From the NCBI GenBank assembly GCA_027484655.1, contig JAIXSM010000027.1, positions 124,001 to 188,000 of the forward strand: a stretch of DNA of 64,000 nt, read 5' to 3'. The position numbers were made by a program, and so were the translations under genes. Under the pieces are notes generated by a model. That model was not told the DNA's origin. It saw only the letters and a program-made list of their open reading frames with translations, and ran no database searches. Positions 1 to 8,747 of this stretch are shown here, in pieces. Positions within the stretch are counted from its first letter, which is position 1; each line of letters starts with the position of its first letter. Source of the DNA: Hyphomicrobiales bacterium. GTDB taxonomy: Bacteria; Pseudomonadota; Alphaproteobacteria; Rhizobiales; Beijerinckiaceae.

Positions 1-83
1 CGCAGGCCCTGGTCGTACTCAGCCGACCTGGCTACGCCTGCGGAACCCCAGCGGGCCGTCGCGTTGCGATCATAATCGGACAT
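1..83 (-). CDS. Bax inhibitor-1/YccA (YbhL-like) family protein, N-terminus only
   Basis: Only the first 27 codons lie in the window; the gene continues past its left edge. The ATG at 83 is preceded by a GAGGG ribosome binding site about 5 nt away. The peptide begins MSDYDRNATARWG and continues toward a DQGLR-type segment. This matches the N-terminus of alphaproteobacterial Bax-inhibitor-1 (YbhL/YccA) membrane proteins, where that segment precedes the first transmembrane helix. Family members are multi-pass inner-membrane proteins linked to ion leakage or quality control of membrane proteins. The call rests on a short match and on the position beside a YbbAP-type exporter, so the family is likely but not certain. 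Confidence 0.6.
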   Translation of the reverse strand, partial: MSDYDRNATARWGSAGVARSAEYDQGL

Positions 84-264
84 GGTTCCCTCACGTCATT
101 GTGGGGCTCTGATGCCCCTCTACCGAACCGGGTTCGGTCGGCGACTGTCTCATAATATGCGGGGTGCGAGGCCGCGCACAAGGCCTCGTGGGACCGCTAG
201 GCTCAATAAAATCAATAATGTAACAAACCCGGATAACTCAATACGTAGTTCTACTGCGGTTCTT
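84..264 (-). promoter_or_regulatory. Structured, A/T-rich leader region of the Bax inhibitor gene
   Basis: This gap separates the exporter permease stop from the Bax-inhibitor start. On the minus strand it contains an A/T-rich stretch (about 200-245), a hairpin with perfect 7-bp arms (182-188 with 167-173), a -10-like TATTAT (157-152) with a weak TTGTGC 18 nt upstream, a perfect palindrome (122-138) and a 5-bp GC stem (114-118 with 103-107) just before the ribosome binding site. Rfam has a rhizobial leader RNA, ybhL, found upstream of genes of this family. Whether this region is that element is inference; I do not remember its consensus well enough to align it. Confidence 0.4.
122..138. repeat. 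17-bp perfect palindrome (operator-like)
   Basis: The sequence ACCGAACC-G-GGTTCGGT reads the same on both strands apart from the central base. With a one-base centre it cannot fold into a normal hairpin, so a dimeric DNA-binding protein site is the more natural reading. It lies 39-55 nt upstream of the Bax-inhibitor start codon and just downstream of the -10-like hexamer at 157-152, where a bound repressor would block initiation. No regulator can be named. Confidence 0.4.
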
Positions 265-2802
265 TCATGGCGATCTGAGCCGATCCGCTGGACTTTCGCC
301 CAGAACTTTCCATGTGCCCGCGAGCCCCAGCACGATGGTGACGGTAAGCCCCAGCAGGAGCACCCCTAAGGCGACGCCCAGCGGCAAGGTGAATTCGTCC
401 AGTTTCATGACTCGAATGAGGACCCCGTAAGCCGCGAGGGAGCCAGCGATGAGCGCGAGCAGGCTGGTCGCCGCGCCAACCAGTCCATACTCAAGCGCGA
501 AGGCGCGCACGAGGCGACCCCTGTCCGCGCCAAGGGTCTTGAGGACGACAGCGTCGTAGATGCGGGCGTTCTGGCCGGCCGCGATCGCTCCCGCAAGCAC
601 GAGCATGGATGCGATGAGCGCGAGTGCGGTTGTCGCGCGCAAAGCGAACCCGAGCTGTCCTGTGATGCGGGAGACCGCCTCGAGCGTCTCGCGCACGCGC
701 ACGCTCACGACCGTTGGGTAAGCTTCCGCCACAGCTCGCAAGAGACGACTTTCGTCCGCTTCCTTCGTGCCGCCGTTCAGGCTCGCGGTGGCCAGAAACA
801 TATGCGGAGCGCCTGCGAATGTGTTCGGGCTGAAAACGAAGACGAAGTTGATTCCCATGCTGCGCCAGTTGACGCGGCGCAGGTTGGCAACTTCCGCCCT
901 GATGTTTCGGCCAAGCACGTTCACGGTGAGCTTGTCTCCCACGCCAATCCCCAGCCCGGCGGCGACCTCGGCCTCGACTGAAACGAGCGGCGTTCCTGAG
1001 TGGTTGCGGTCCCACCACTTTCCGCTTGGGAGTACGGATCCTCCCGGCGCTTCAGAGGCGAACGTGATGCCGCGGTCACCCTCCAGCACCCATGCGGCGT
1101 TTTCTTTCGCCTTGATCTGGTCTGCGGGAACATCGTTGACCGCCAGCAGTCGTCCCCTCAGGAATGGAACCTTGTCAAACTGCGCGTCGCCAGCTGTTTT
1201 GGTGATGAACGCTTCAAACTCCGCCGCTTGCCGCGACGGGATATCGATGAAGAAGAAACTTGGCGCGACCCCGTTCGCACCCTCTCCGATTTGCCGCTTC
1301 AGGTTCGTTTCAATGATCGACAAGGTCACGAGAACGCTTAGGCCAAGGCCAAGTGACATTGCGAGCGGCTGGGTCACGCCGCCTGGTCGCGCGATGTTTG
1401 CGATTGCATAGCGCAACATCGGCGCCCGGGAGCGCGGCGCCCGCCGCACCATGAACAGGAGGCCGGCGATGAAGATCCGTAGGACAGCATATGCGCCGGC
1501 TGTGGCGACAAGGTAGATCATGGTCAGGCGCCGCTCGGTCGAGGCGCCGTACACCGTGGCCAGGAACACGACGACCGCCAGCAGCGTCAGGGCGATGTAT
1601 CTGAAGCGCAACTTGCCGATTTCGTCGGGCGCTCTCTGCCTGTAGAGCGCTGTAACCCCGACGTCGTGTGCCCGTCCGAGGGCAGGTAAGGAGAAAACAA
1701 GCGCAATCAGCAAACCGTAGAGCGCGCCCAACGCGAGCTGGCCGGGGTGCACTGCCGGCGTAAAGGGTAGCGGGATTACACCTTGCAGCACCAGATTGAG
1801 TGCGAACGGCGTGAGCGCGCCGATGGCGCAGCCGATGAATGCCCCGAACAAGGCGGCGAAAAGAACCTCCGCCAGCGCGACCAGGAACACGTAACCCCCG
1901 CTTGCACCAAGCGCTTTCAGCGTGGCGAGGTCTGGCCTGCGTCTGTCCACAAACGCTCGAACCGCGTTGCCGACGCCGACCCCGCCGACGACGAGCGTTG
2001 TAAGGCCGACGAGGGTCAGAAACTGTGTGAACCGATCAATGTTGCGGGAAAGCTGCGGTGACGCGTTCTCACGGGAGCGTATCTGCCAGCCTGCGTCCGG
2101 AAACCGCTCCTTTGCTTGCGCGCCGATCGTTTCAAGAGCCCGCTCGCTCTGATCCTCAGGAAGGACAATGCGATACGTCCAACGCACCAGCGAGCCCGGC
2201 TGGATGAGGCCGGTCTTTCGCAATCCGTCGTGCGAGATGATGACCCGCGGCCCGAACCCCATGCCAGTCGCAAGCTTGTCGGGCTCGGATTTCAGACGGG
2301 CGCGCAGTTCGAAGGTTGCTTCGCCAATGGAGATCCGGTCGCCAGGCGCCAAACCAAAACGCTCGAAAAACGCATCTTCAGCAACAGCGCCGTACAAAGC
2401 GTCTCGAGGTTCGAAAGGTTGCCGGATCGCTGGAGACAAAACCACGGAGCCGATCGCCGGGTATCGCTCGTCTACAGCTTTCAATTCGACAACCGTCGAG
2501 TCCCCGCCGAAATGGGCCATCGCCCGCATGGTCCCAATGGAGGACACGGACCCTGCGGACTCCATCCAGGTTCGTTCATCCGCAGTGGCCTCACGATGGA
2601 TCAGGCTTAAGGCGATGTCTCCGCCCAGGATTCTTCGTCCTTCGGATGTCACTGACTCGGAAATGCTCCGCGCGGTGGACCCCACGGCGACAATCGCCGC
2701 CACGCCAAGTGCGATGCAGGCGATAAAGATGCGGAACGCCTTGCGGTCCCCGCGAAAATCCCTCCACGCCAGCCGAATGGCCAGCCCCAGCGACAGGCTC
2801 AT
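265..2802 (-). CDS. ABC exporter permease, FtsX/MacB fold (YbbP-like)
   Basis: This 845-residue inner-membrane protein is the permease half of a YbbAP-type ABC transporter. It has one N-terminal membrane helix (about residues 22-45), a large periplasmic domain, then a group of helices from about residue 260 to 490, a second periplasmic domain and three C-terminal helices. That is the duplicated FtsX-like layout of the roughly 800-residue YbbP family, with ten helices by eye. Its start codon lies one base after the stop of the ATPase gene upstream, so the two are translationally coupled. E. coli has the same trio of ybbP, ybbA and divergent tesA. The substrate is unknown; export or membrane extraction of lipids or hydrophobic compounds is inference. 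Confidence 0.9.
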   Translation of the reverse strand: MSLSLGLAIRLAWRDFRGDRKAFRIFIACIALGVAAIVAVGSTARSISESVTSEGRRILGGDIALSLIHREATADERTWMESAGSVSSIGTMRAMAHFGGDSTVVELKAVDERYPAIGSVVLSPAIRQPFEPRDALYGAVAEDAFFERFGLAPGDRISIGEATFELRARLKSEPDKLATGMGFGPRVIISHDGLRKTGLIQPGSLVRWTYRIVLPEDQSERALETIGAQAKERFPDAGWQIRSRENASPQLSRNIDRFTQFLTLVGLTTLVVGGVGVGNAVRAFVDRRRPDLATLKALGASGGYVFLVALAEVLFAALFGAFIGCAIGALTPFALNLVLQGVIPLPFTPAVHPGQLALGALYGLLIALVFSLPALGRAHDVGVTALYRQRAPDEIGKLRFRYIALTLLAVVVFLATVYGASTERRLTMIYLVATAGAYAVLRIFIAGLLFMVRRAPRSRAPMLRYAIANIARPGGVTQPLAMSLGLGLSVLVTLSIIETNLKRQIGEGANGVAPSFFFIDIPSRQAAEFEAFITKTAGDAQFDKVPFLRGRLLAVNDVPADQIKAKENAAWVLEGDRGITFASEAPGGSVLPSGKWWDRNHSGTPLVSVEAEVAAGLGIGVGDKLTVNVLGRNIRAEVANLRRVNWRSMGINFVFVFSPNTFAGAPHMFLATASLNGGTKEADESRLLRAVAEAYPTVVSVRVRETLEAVSRITGQLGFALRATTALALIASMLVLAGAIAAGQNARIYDAVVLKTLGADRGRLVRAFALEYGLVGAATSLLALIAGSLAAYGVLIRVMKLDEFTLPLGVALGVLLLGLTVTIVLGLAGTWKVLGESPADRLRSP

Positions 2803-2803
2803 G

Positions 2804-3517
2804 TCAAACTTGCTCGCGTCGTTGAGCCAGCGGCTCGCCCTCGGGGGTCGTCACGTGTCCGGACCGGATATGGATCCGACGGTCGCAGAGTTGAGCCAGC
2901 GAAGGATCGTGGGTGACGAGGATCAGGGTCGCCCCACGGCGCCTGCGCAGGTCGAACAGCAACTCGACAATCGCGCTTCCCGTGGCCTCGTCCAGGTTGC
3001 CGGTTGGTTCGTCGGCGACAAGGATTGCAGGCTTGGGCGCCAGCGCGCGGGCAATAGCGACGCGCTGCTGCTCGCCCCCGGACAGCTGGCTCGGATAGTG
3101 GCTCAGGCGGTGACCGAGGCCAACGGCCTCCAGTTCAACCGCTGCGCGCTCGTGGGCGTCGGCGGCGCCTGCAAGCTCAAGCGGCACGGCCACGTTCTCC
3201 AGGGCCGTCATCGTGGGTATGAGATGAAAGGATTGAAAGATGATCCCGATGCGCGCCCCTCGAAAGCGCGCAAGTTCGTCTTCCCCCATCTTGTCAATCG
3301 CGTGGCCATCAACACGAACGGAGCCGGAGTCCGGGCGTTCGAGGCCGGCAATGGTCATCAGCAGGGTCGACTTTCCGGATCCGGAAGGTCCGACAAGGCT
3401 GACGGCCTCGCCGCGCTCGACATTCATGGAGACCCCCCGGAGCACATGCACGCGTGCAGGGCCCGAGCCGAGACTGAGATGAACGTCGCAGACCTCGATC
3501 ACGGGCGATTCGACCAT
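2804..3517 (-). CDS. ABC transporter ATP-binding protein (YbbA/LolD type)
   Basis: This 237-residue nucleotide-binding subunit partners with the permease that follows it. Visible motifs are Walker [10 protein letters not shown] (about residues 43-51), signature [15 protein letters not shown], Walker B ILVADEP followed by TGNLD, and the H-loop LVTHD. The pattern belongs to the LolD/MacB/YbbA subfamily. The reading frame is open further upstream, but the start at 3517 (MVESPVIEV) is chosen because GGAGG sits 6 nt before it and the family begins here. The gene is divergent from tesA, with 60 nt between the two start codons, so the promoters must be close together or overlapping. Confidence 0.92.
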   Translation of the reverse strand: MVESPVIEVCDVHLSLGSGPARVHVLRGVSMNVERGEAVSLVGPSGSGKSTLLMTIAGLERPDSGSVRVDGHAIDKMGEDELARFRGARIGIIFQSFHLIPTMTALENVAVPLELAGAADAHERAAVELEAVGLGHRLSHYPSQLSGGEQQRVAIARALAPKPAILVADEPTGNLDEATGSAIVELLFDLRRRRGATLILVTHDPSLAQLCDRRIHIRSGHVTTPEGEPLAQRREQV

Positions 3518-3577
3518 ACATGACCTCCATGAAGGCCGGGGGCGGCTTGCCCGGGCTTGACCACATATGGTGACAGC

Positions 3578-4219
3578 ATGCGCATATTTCACGTTCTGAC
3601 GACGACGGCGTTCCTTCTTGGCGCAACGGTCGCAGGCGCCAGCGCCCAGTCCACGCGGATTGTGGCGCTCGGCGACAGCCTGACGGCAGGGCACCAGCTG
3701 CCTGCAAGCGCAGCGCTTCCCAGCGTGCTCGAACGCGAACTGCGCGCGCGTGGCTGGGATGTTGTAATTGAGAATGCTGGCGTTTCTGGCGACACAGCAG
3801 CAGGGGGGCTCGAGCGCCTCGATTGGTCCGTCGGCGAGGGCGTGCGGGGTGTGATCGTCGCTCTTGGCGCCAATGACATGCTGCGGGGGCAAGATCCCGC
3901 CCGAACAGAGGCCTCACTGAGCGAAATCGTTGAACGGCTGAAACGAAAAGGCGTGGATGTGTTGCTCGCCGGGATGTTCGCCGCGCCCTCCCTGGGGGAG
4001 GACTATGGCAAGCGCTTCAACCGGATTTACCGCGACCTCGCAGAGAAGCATGGCGTGCTGCTGTACCCCTTCCTGCTCGAAGGAGTCGCGCAGCAACCGA
4101 AGCTCAACTTCCAGGACGGCATTCATCCCAATGCGGCTGGCGTGGAGGTGATGGCTCGGGGATTGCTCCCCACGGTTGAGGATTTTCTCGCTCGGGTGTC
4201 CGCCAGGCGGAGGGGATGA
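3578..4219 (+). CDS. tesA: Periplasmic GDSL arylesterase/lysophospholipase, TesA type
   Basis: This 213-residue SGNH hydrolase is predicted to cleave acyl-thioesters, aryl esters or lysophospholipids in the periplasm. A signal peptide (MRIFHVL..., hydrophobic core to about residue 20, cleavage near ASA-Q) is followed by block I VALGDSLTAG with nucleophile Ser34, block III GAND, and block V DGIHPNAAG carrying the Asp and His of the triad. The ATG at 3578 is preferred over an in-frame TTG at 3557 because it gives a normal signal peptide. The gene is divergent from the YbbAP-type exporter, as in E. coli, and is followed after one base by thpR. The substrate cannot be told from the sequence. Confidence 0.9.
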   Translation: MRIFHVLTTTAFLLGATVAGASAQSTRIVALGDSLTAGHQLPASAALPSVLERELRARGWDVVIENAGVSGDTAAGGLERLDWSVGEGVRGVIVALGANDMLRGQDPARTEASLSEIVERLKRKGVDVLLAGMFAAPSLGEDYGKRFNRIYRDLAEKHGVLLYPFLLEGVAQQPKLNFQDGIHPNAAGVEVMARGLLPTVEDFLARVSARRRG

Positions 4220-4220
4220 A

Positions 4221-4751
4221 ATGCCGCGCCTTTTCACCGGCCTGGAAGTCCCCGAGAGCGTGGCGCTGCGCCTGTCGCTCCTGCGCGGAGGATTGGGCGG
4301 CGCGCGCTGGATCGAGCCCGGCGATTATCATGTGACGCTCACCTTTGTGGGTGAAATTGACGGCGCCGCCGCACGGGAGCTTGAGGATGAGCTGGCGCAA
4401 ATCGAGAGCGAGCCGTTCTGCGTTCGATTGACCGGGCTCTCCTCCTTCGGGGGCGATCGCCCCCGCGCGCTCATCACAAGCGTTGACCTCACGTCTCCCT
4501 TGTCCGCCCTTCAGACGGCAAGCGACCGCGCCGTGCGGCGCATCGGCTTGGAGCCCGAGCGGCGCCGGTACACCCCGCACGTCACCATCGCCCGGCTGAA
4601 TGGCGTGTCCGCGGGCGGCGTGGCCGGCTATCTTGGCGAGCGCTTTTTTGAGCCAATGGAGTTCACCGTGCGCCGGTTCGTTCTCTACTCGGCGCGCACC
4701 TCGCGGGGTGGTGGTCCATACACCGTCGAGGCGGCGTATCCGCTGCGCTGA
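4221..4751 (+). CDS. thpR: RNA 2',3'-cyclic phosphodiesterase (LigT/ThpR)
   Basis: This 176-residue protein of the 2H phosphoesterase family opens RNA 2',3'-cyclic phosphates to 2'-phosphates in the cytoplasm. The two catalytic HxTx motifs are HVTLTFVG (His37) and HVTIARL (about residue 121), with the usual spacing. An in-frame upstream start exists inside tesA, but the ATG at 4221 follows the tesA stop by one base, has GGAGGGG just upstream, and gives the family N-terminus MPRLFTGLEVP. It is co-transcribed with tesA and ends immediately beside the stop of the convergent HNH gene. Its physiological substrate is not settled. Confidence 0.9.
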   Translation: MPRLFTGLEVPESVALRLSLLRGGLGGARWIEPGDYHVTLTFVGEIDGAAARELEDELAQIESEPFCVRLTGLSSFGGDRPRALITSVDLTSPLSALQTASDRAVRRIGLEPERRRYTPHVTIARLNGVSAGGVAGYLGERFFEPMEFTVRRFVLYSARTSRGGGPYTVEAAYPLR

Positions 4752-5321
4752 TTACGGCTCGAGCACGGAATCCCAGTAAAGATAGTCGAGCCAGCTGTCG
4801 TGCAGGTAGTTCGGGGGAAACTGCCGGCCATTCTGGTGCAGATCGTGAACCGATGGCTGAAACGGCGCCGCCGCGGGGACCATCGCGGCTTCGGCGGGCA
4901 TCCGGTCCGCCTTGCGCAGGTTGCAGGGAGAACAAGCGGCTACGACATTCTCCCAGGTTGTCGTGCCGCCGCGTGAGCGAGGAATAACATGATCGAAAGT
5001 GAGGTCTTCATGCGCGCCGCAATACTGGCAGGTGAAGCGGTCCCGGAGGAAGACGTTGAACCGGGTAAACGCCGGTTGTCGAGAAGGTTTGATATACGTC
5101 TTGAGCGAAACGACTGAGGGAAGCTGGATTTCGAAGGAAGGACTTCGGACAATCTTGTCGTAATGGGAGACGATATTCACGCGATCAAGGAAGACTGCCT
5201 TGATGGCGTCCTGCCATGACCATAACGACAAGGGGTAGTAGCTCAGCGGACGGAAGTCAGCGTTGAGCACGAGTGCCGGACAGGCCTCCGGCGATACATT
5301 CGGCTGGAAGTGAACAGTCAA
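4752..5321 (-). CDS. HNH endonuclease family protein
   Basis: This 189-residue protein carries a Zn-stabilised HNH (McrA-like) domain: Cys98-x2-Cys101, the Asp110-His111 pair in FDHVIPRSRGG, Asn125, and Cys130-x2-Cys133. The first 90 residues form an additional domain (LNADFRPLSYYPLSLWSW) typical of a conserved chromosomal HNH family in alphaproteobacteria. It is not part of a recognisable restriction or toxin module, and its function is unknown. It starts with TTG at 5321, with AGGTGG about 6 nt upstream. The stop codon abuts the thpR stop. A GC hairpin (5336-5363) lies directly upstream of the start. Confidence 0.88.
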   Translation of the reverse strand: MTVHFQPNVSPEACPALVLNADFRPLSYYPLSLWSWQDAIKAVFLDRVNIVSHYDKIVRSPSFEIQLPSVVSLKTYIKPSRQPAFTRFNVFLRDRFTCQYCGAHEDLTFDHVIPRSRGGTTTWENVVAACSPCNLRKADRMPAEAAMVPAAAPFQPSVHDLHQNGRQFPPNYLHDSWLDYLYWDSVLEP

Positions 5322-5335
5322 GGCCGACCACCTCT

Positions 5336-5363
5336 CCGGCGCGGGACATGGCCCGCGCGCCGG
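5336..5363 (-). other. GC-rich hairpin in the HNH gene leader
   Basis: The arms CCGGCGCGGG (5336-5345) and CCCGCGCGCCGG (5352-5363) pair over ten positions around a two-base bulge, with a six-base loop. On the minus strand the stem ends about 14 nt before the TTG start of the HNH gene, next to its ribosome binding site. No T tract follows, so it is not a standard terminator. It may lower translation of the nuclease or end leftward transcription from hbd. Confidence 0.35.
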
Positions 5364-5408
5364 GAGATAGTCTAATAGCCTTGTGACCTTCTTGTGAAGT
5401 CCCCCGAC

Positions 5409-6290
5409 TCAGCGGGTCGGGACCGGCGTGCCGCTGCGATAATCATAGAAGCCGCGCTTGGTCTTGCGGCCAAGCCATCCGGCTTCGACATACTTCACGA
5501 GCAGAGGGCAAGGACGATACTTGGTGTCCGCGAGGCCTTCGTGGAGCACCTGCATGACCGAAAGGCAGGTATCCAGCCCGATGAAGTCGGCGAGCTGCAA
5601 CGGCCCCATGGGATGATTGGCGCCCAGCCGCATCGCCGTGTCGATCGCCTCCACCGATCCCACGCCCTCATACAGGGTGTAGATGGCTTCATTGATCATC
5701 GGCAGGAGGATCCGGTTGACGATGAACGCGGGGAAATCTTCCGAGACCGTGGATGTTTTCCCAAGCTTTTCAATGAACGTCCGCGCCGAGTCGAACGTGG
5801 CGTCGTCTGTGGCGATGCCGCGGATGAGTTCGACCAACTGCATCACCGGAACGGGATTCATGAAATGAATCCCGATGAATTTTTCAGGTCGATCCGTCGC
5901 TGAGGCCAGGCGCGTGATGGAAATCGACGATGTGTTCGAGGCGAGCATCGCGTCGGGCTTCACGACCGGGCACAGGCGGCTGAAAATCTTCCGCTTTGTT
6001 TCCTCGTTTTCGGTGGCAGCTTCGATGACGATGTCGCAGTCCGAAAAATCCGCGTAGTCAAACGACGGCGCGATGCGCCCAAGCGCCGACTTGCGATCCT
6101 CTTCGGAAATCTGACCCTTGCTGATCTGCCGGGCCATATTGCCGTTGATGGTTGCGAGCCCGGCGTGAACTCGCTCCTCGCTCATGTCGTTGAGCACGAC
6201 GTTGCAGCCGGCGAGCGCCGTTACATGAGCAATCCCGTTGCCCATCTGCCCCGCGCCGACGATGCCAACCTTTTTAATCTCGAGCGTCAT
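5409..6290 (-). CDS. 3-hydroxybutyryl-CoA dehydrogenase
   Basis: This 293-residue NAD-dependent enzyme interconverts 3-hydroxybutyryl-CoA and acetoacetyl-CoA in short-chain fatty acid, butyrate or polyhydroxybutyrate metabolism. It has the N-terminal Rossmann motif GIVGAGQMGNG, the linker VIEAATENEE, the catalytic-His segment GIHFMNPVPVMQLVE, and the C-terminal NHPMGPLQLADFIGLDT segment. The length equals the usual bacterial single-domain form. The start at 6290 (MTLEIKKVG) is chosen over an upstream in-frame codon because it begins directly at the Rossmann strand. It lies 81 nt downstream of etfA on the same strand, so reducing equivalents and acyl-CoA oxidation are encoded together. Confidence 0.93.
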   Translation of the reverse strand: MTLEIKKVGIVGAGQMGNGIAHVTALAGCNVVLNDMSEERVHAGLATINGNMARQISKGQISEEDRKSALGRIAPSFDYADFSDCDIVIEAATENEETKRKIFSRLCPVVKPDAMLASNTSSISITRLASATDRPEKFIGIHFMNPVPVMQLVELIRGIATDDATFDSARTFIEKLGKTSTVSEDFPAFIVNRILLPMINEAIYTLYEGVGSVEAIDTAMRLGANHPMGPLQLADFIGLDTCLSVMQVLHEGLADTKYRPCPLLVKYVEAGWLGRKTKRGFYDYRSGTPVPTR

Positions 6291-6371
6291 TCGGCCACCG
6301 CGTCTCGTCTTTCCAGGAGAAGAGCCGGGATCATATGTCAGGTTCGGCCGGTATCCAACCAAGGGGCTGGG

Positions 6372-7322
6372 CTATTTGCGCTCTTTTTCCAGCTCGGCCC
6401 CAAGCTCGGGCAAAGCCGTGAACAGGTCCGCCGCAAGCCCGTAGTCCGCAACCTGAAAGATGGGGGCTTCCTCATCCTTGTTGATCGCGACAATGACCCT
6501 GGAGTCTTTCATCCCTGCAAGATGTTGAATCGCACCGGATATTCCAACAGCGATGTAGAGGTCGGGGGCCACGACCTTGCCGGTCTGCCCAACTTGCCAG
6601 TCATTGGGCGCGAAGCCGGAGTCAACTGCAGCTCGCGATGCCCCGATGGCCGCGTTGAGTTTGTCGGCGACGGGCTCAAGGTACGTCTTGAAGTTCTCCG
6701 CGCTCTGCATGGCGCGACCGCCTGAGATGATGATTTTGGCGGAGGTCAGCTCGGGTCGATCAGACCGTGACACCGCCTCGTTCTTGAACCGGGGATGCCA
6801 GGATTCCGTCGTCCCGCCAATCGCTTCGACTGGAGCTGGGGCATCATCGCGCGCCGGCGTGCGCCCGAAGGCCGCCGTACGCACAGTCATGACGAGGGTT
6901 TTGTCACCGCTGCGCACCGTCTGGATCGCGTTCCCGGCGTAGATCGGGCGTTCGAATGTGGTCGGATCGACAACGCGCGTGATCTCTGACACCTGCATCA
7001 CGTCAAGCTTCGCAGCGACGCGCGGCATGACGCTCTTGGCCACCGATGTCGCCGAACCCACGAAAGCTGCGTAGGAGCCGGAGAGCGACAAGAGCAGAGC
7101 CGCCAGAGGCTCGGCCATCTGGTGCGCATAGATCGCCGTGTCCGCTACAAGCACCTTCTCGACGCCGGCGAACGTAGCCGCCTGCCGCGCGGCTTCCCCG
7201 ACGTTCTCCCCCGCAACGAGGATGTGAACCGGGCGACCGAGGACGAGCGCGGCCGTGAGAGCTTTGGCGGTCGCGTCCGCGAGCGCGCTGCCGGACAGGT
7301 CTGCGAGAAGCAAGGTTTTCAT
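6372..7322 (-). CDS. etfA: Electron transfer flavoprotein, alpha subunit
   Basis: This 316-residue large ETF subunit binds FAD and carries electrons from acyl-CoA and other dehydrogenases to ETF:quinone oxidoreductase. The C-terminal FAD domain shows [37 protein letters not shown] and [12 protein letters not shown], all family signatures, and ends with [11 protein letters not shown]. The N-terminal domain is the usual alpha/beta fold. The start codon overlaps the etfB stop by 4 nt (ATGA), indicating translational coupling and equal stoichiometry. Confidence 0.96.
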   Translation of the reverse strand: MKTLLLADLSGSALADATAKALTAALVLGRPVHILVAGENVGEAARQAATFAGVEKVLVADTAIYAHQMAEPLAALLLSLSGSYAAFVGSATSVAKSVMPRVAAKLDVMQVSEITRVVDPTTFERPIYAGNAIQTVRSGDKTLVMTVRTAAFGRTPARDDAPAPVEAIGGTTESWHPRFKNEAVSRSDRPELTSAKIIISGGRAMQSAENFKTYLEPVADKLNAAIGASRAAVDSGFAPNDWQVGQTGKVVAPDLYIAVGISGAIQHLAGMKDSRVIVAINKDEEAPIFQVADYGLAADLFTALPELGAELEKERK

Positions 7323-8071
7323 GGCAGGACTCCCGCCTCTTCCTTGAGCTTGGCGACAAGTTCCGCGACGGACTTGACCTTGACCCCGGTTTGACGCGCC
7401 GGCGGCTCCCGCGTGTCGATGATCTGCAGGCGGGGAGTCACATCGACGCCGTAATCGCCGGGCGTCTTTTCCGCGATGGGTTTCTTCTTCGCCTTCATGA
7501 TGTTGGGCAGCGATGCGTAGCGTGGCTCATTGAGCCGAAGGTCCGCCGTGACGACGGCGGGCAGATCAAGTTCGATGGTCTGCAGCCCGCCATCGACTTC
7601 GCGCGTGACCTCTGCCTTGGCGCCCTCGATCATGAGACGTGACGCAAAGGTGGCCTGAGGCCAGTCAAGAAGAGCCGCCAGCATTTGCCCGGTCTGATTG
7701 CAATCATCATCGATAGCCTGCTTGCCAACGATGATGAGCCCCGCGCCCTCTTCGAGAGCCACCGCCTTGAGGAGTTTTGCGACCGCCAGCGGCTCAACAG
7801 GCGTGTCCGACTTGATGAGAACGCCACGGTCAGCACCCATGGCCAAGCCTGCGCGGATGGTTTCAGCCGCCTGGGCCGGTCCGACGGAGGCCACGATCAC
7901 CTCGTCTGCAACACCGGCCTCCTTCAGTCGAAGCGCCTCCTCGAGCGCGATCTCGTCGAAGGGGTTCATCGACATCTTGACGTTTGCAAGTTCAACGCCC
8001 GAGCCGTCCGCCTTCACCCTGATTTTTACGTTGTAATCGACGACGCGCTTTGCGGGGACGAGGATTTTCAT
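7319..8071 (-). CDS. etfB: Electron transfer flavoprotein, beta subunit
   Basis: This 250-residue small ETF subunit binds AMP and supplies the docking surface for dehydrogenases. It has the N-terminal [19 protein letters not shown], the [20 protein letters not shown] segment that follows it in this family, and the ETF-beta region around [21 protein letters not shown], which contains the recognition loop contacting partner dehydrogenases. The length is standard. It is the first gene of an etfB-etfA-hbd group read leftward. A gap of 88 nt separates it from the adenosyltransferase upstream. Confidence 0.96.
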   Translation of the reverse strand: MKILVPAKRVVDYNVKIRVKADGSGVELANVKMSMNPFDEIALEEALRLKEAGVADEVIVASVGPAQAAETIRAGLAMGADRGVLIKSDTPVEPLAVAKLLKAVALEEGAGLIIVGKQAIDDDCNQTGQMLAALLDWPQATFASRLMIEGAKAEVTREVDGGLQTIELDLPAVVTADLRLNEPRYASLPNIMKAKKKPIAEKTPGDYGVDVTPRLQIIDTREPPARQTGVKVKSVAELVAKLKEEAGVLP

Positions 8072-8159
8072 CCTTCTGAACTCTCCGGGACGACTGACGC
8101 TCTTACTGTTTGGGTAAACGTGCGGCAGGCCTTAGTCAACGCGGCCGCACAGGAGGTCT

Positions 8160-8741
8160 TCACCGGAACTTTCCGGGGGTCCAGAGCACGTCTCCACCTT
8201 GGCCCAGGTTGAGATGCCGCGAGGCGACGAACAGAAAATCCGAAAGACGGTTGATGTATTGCGTCGCTGCGCCGCCTACCCGTTCGTTCTCGTCGGCGGC
8301 AAGCTCCGCGACAAGGCGCTCGGCGCGGCGGCACACCGTGCGCGCCACATGAAGCGCGGCAGACCCGGGCGATCCACCCGGCAGAACAAATGACCGCAAA
8401 GGCTGCAGATCATTGTTCAGGAGATCAATCTCGGCCTCAAGGCGCGAGACCTGCGCCGGAACCATGCGCAACGGCTCGTATCCCAGGTCTGCGCCTGTGT
8501 CCGGCGTGCACAGATCGGCGCCGAGATCAAAAAGGTCGTTCTGGATCCGATGCAGCATGGCGTCCACGAGGTCGGATTCGACCTTCGTGTGCAGGCGGGC
8601 CACGCCGATGGCGGCGTTCGTTTCATCCACCGTGCCGTATGCGGTCACCCGCAGATCCCACTTCGGACGGCGTTCCCCATTGCCCAGAGCGGTTTCGCCC
8701 GCGTCGCCGGTGCGTGTGTAAATTCTGTTGAGCACAACCAT
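8160..8741 (-). CDS. Cob(I)yrinic acid a,c-diamide adenosyltransferase, PduO/MMAB type
   Basis: This 193-residue enzyme transfers the adenosyl group of ATP to cob(I)alamin, making the coenzyme used for example by methylmalonyl-CoA mutase. The N-terminal ATP motif NRIYTRTGDAGETALGNGER and TAYGTVDETNAAIG are diagnostic, as are SFVLPGGSPGSAALHVAR with ARTVCRRAER, and the C-terminal YINRLSDFLFVASR. It is a complete single-domain protein. It follows the two-helix membrane protein gene by 6 nt and precedes etfB by 88 nt on the same strand, an order I recall as common in related genomes. Confidence 0.93.
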   Translation of the reverse strand: MVVLNRIYTRTGDAGETALGNGERRPKWDLRVTAYGTVDETNAAIGVARLHTKVESDLVDAMLHRIQNDLFDLGADLCTPDTGADLGYEPLRMVPAQVSRLEAEIDLLNNDLQPLRSFVLPGGSPGSAALHVARTVCRRAERLVAELAADENERVGGAATQYINRLSDFLFVASRHLNLGQGGDVLWTPGKFR

Positions 8742-8747
8742 GGGATT

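Noticed and set aside
167-188. Hairpin after the exporter permease as its terminator
   Set aside because: The stem is good, but no T tract follows on the minus strand; kept only as part of the structured leader.
82-369. A 95-codon rightward ORF near the left edge
   Set aside because: Overlaps the Bax-inhibitor leader and the permease end, with no conserved features or credible ribosome binding site.
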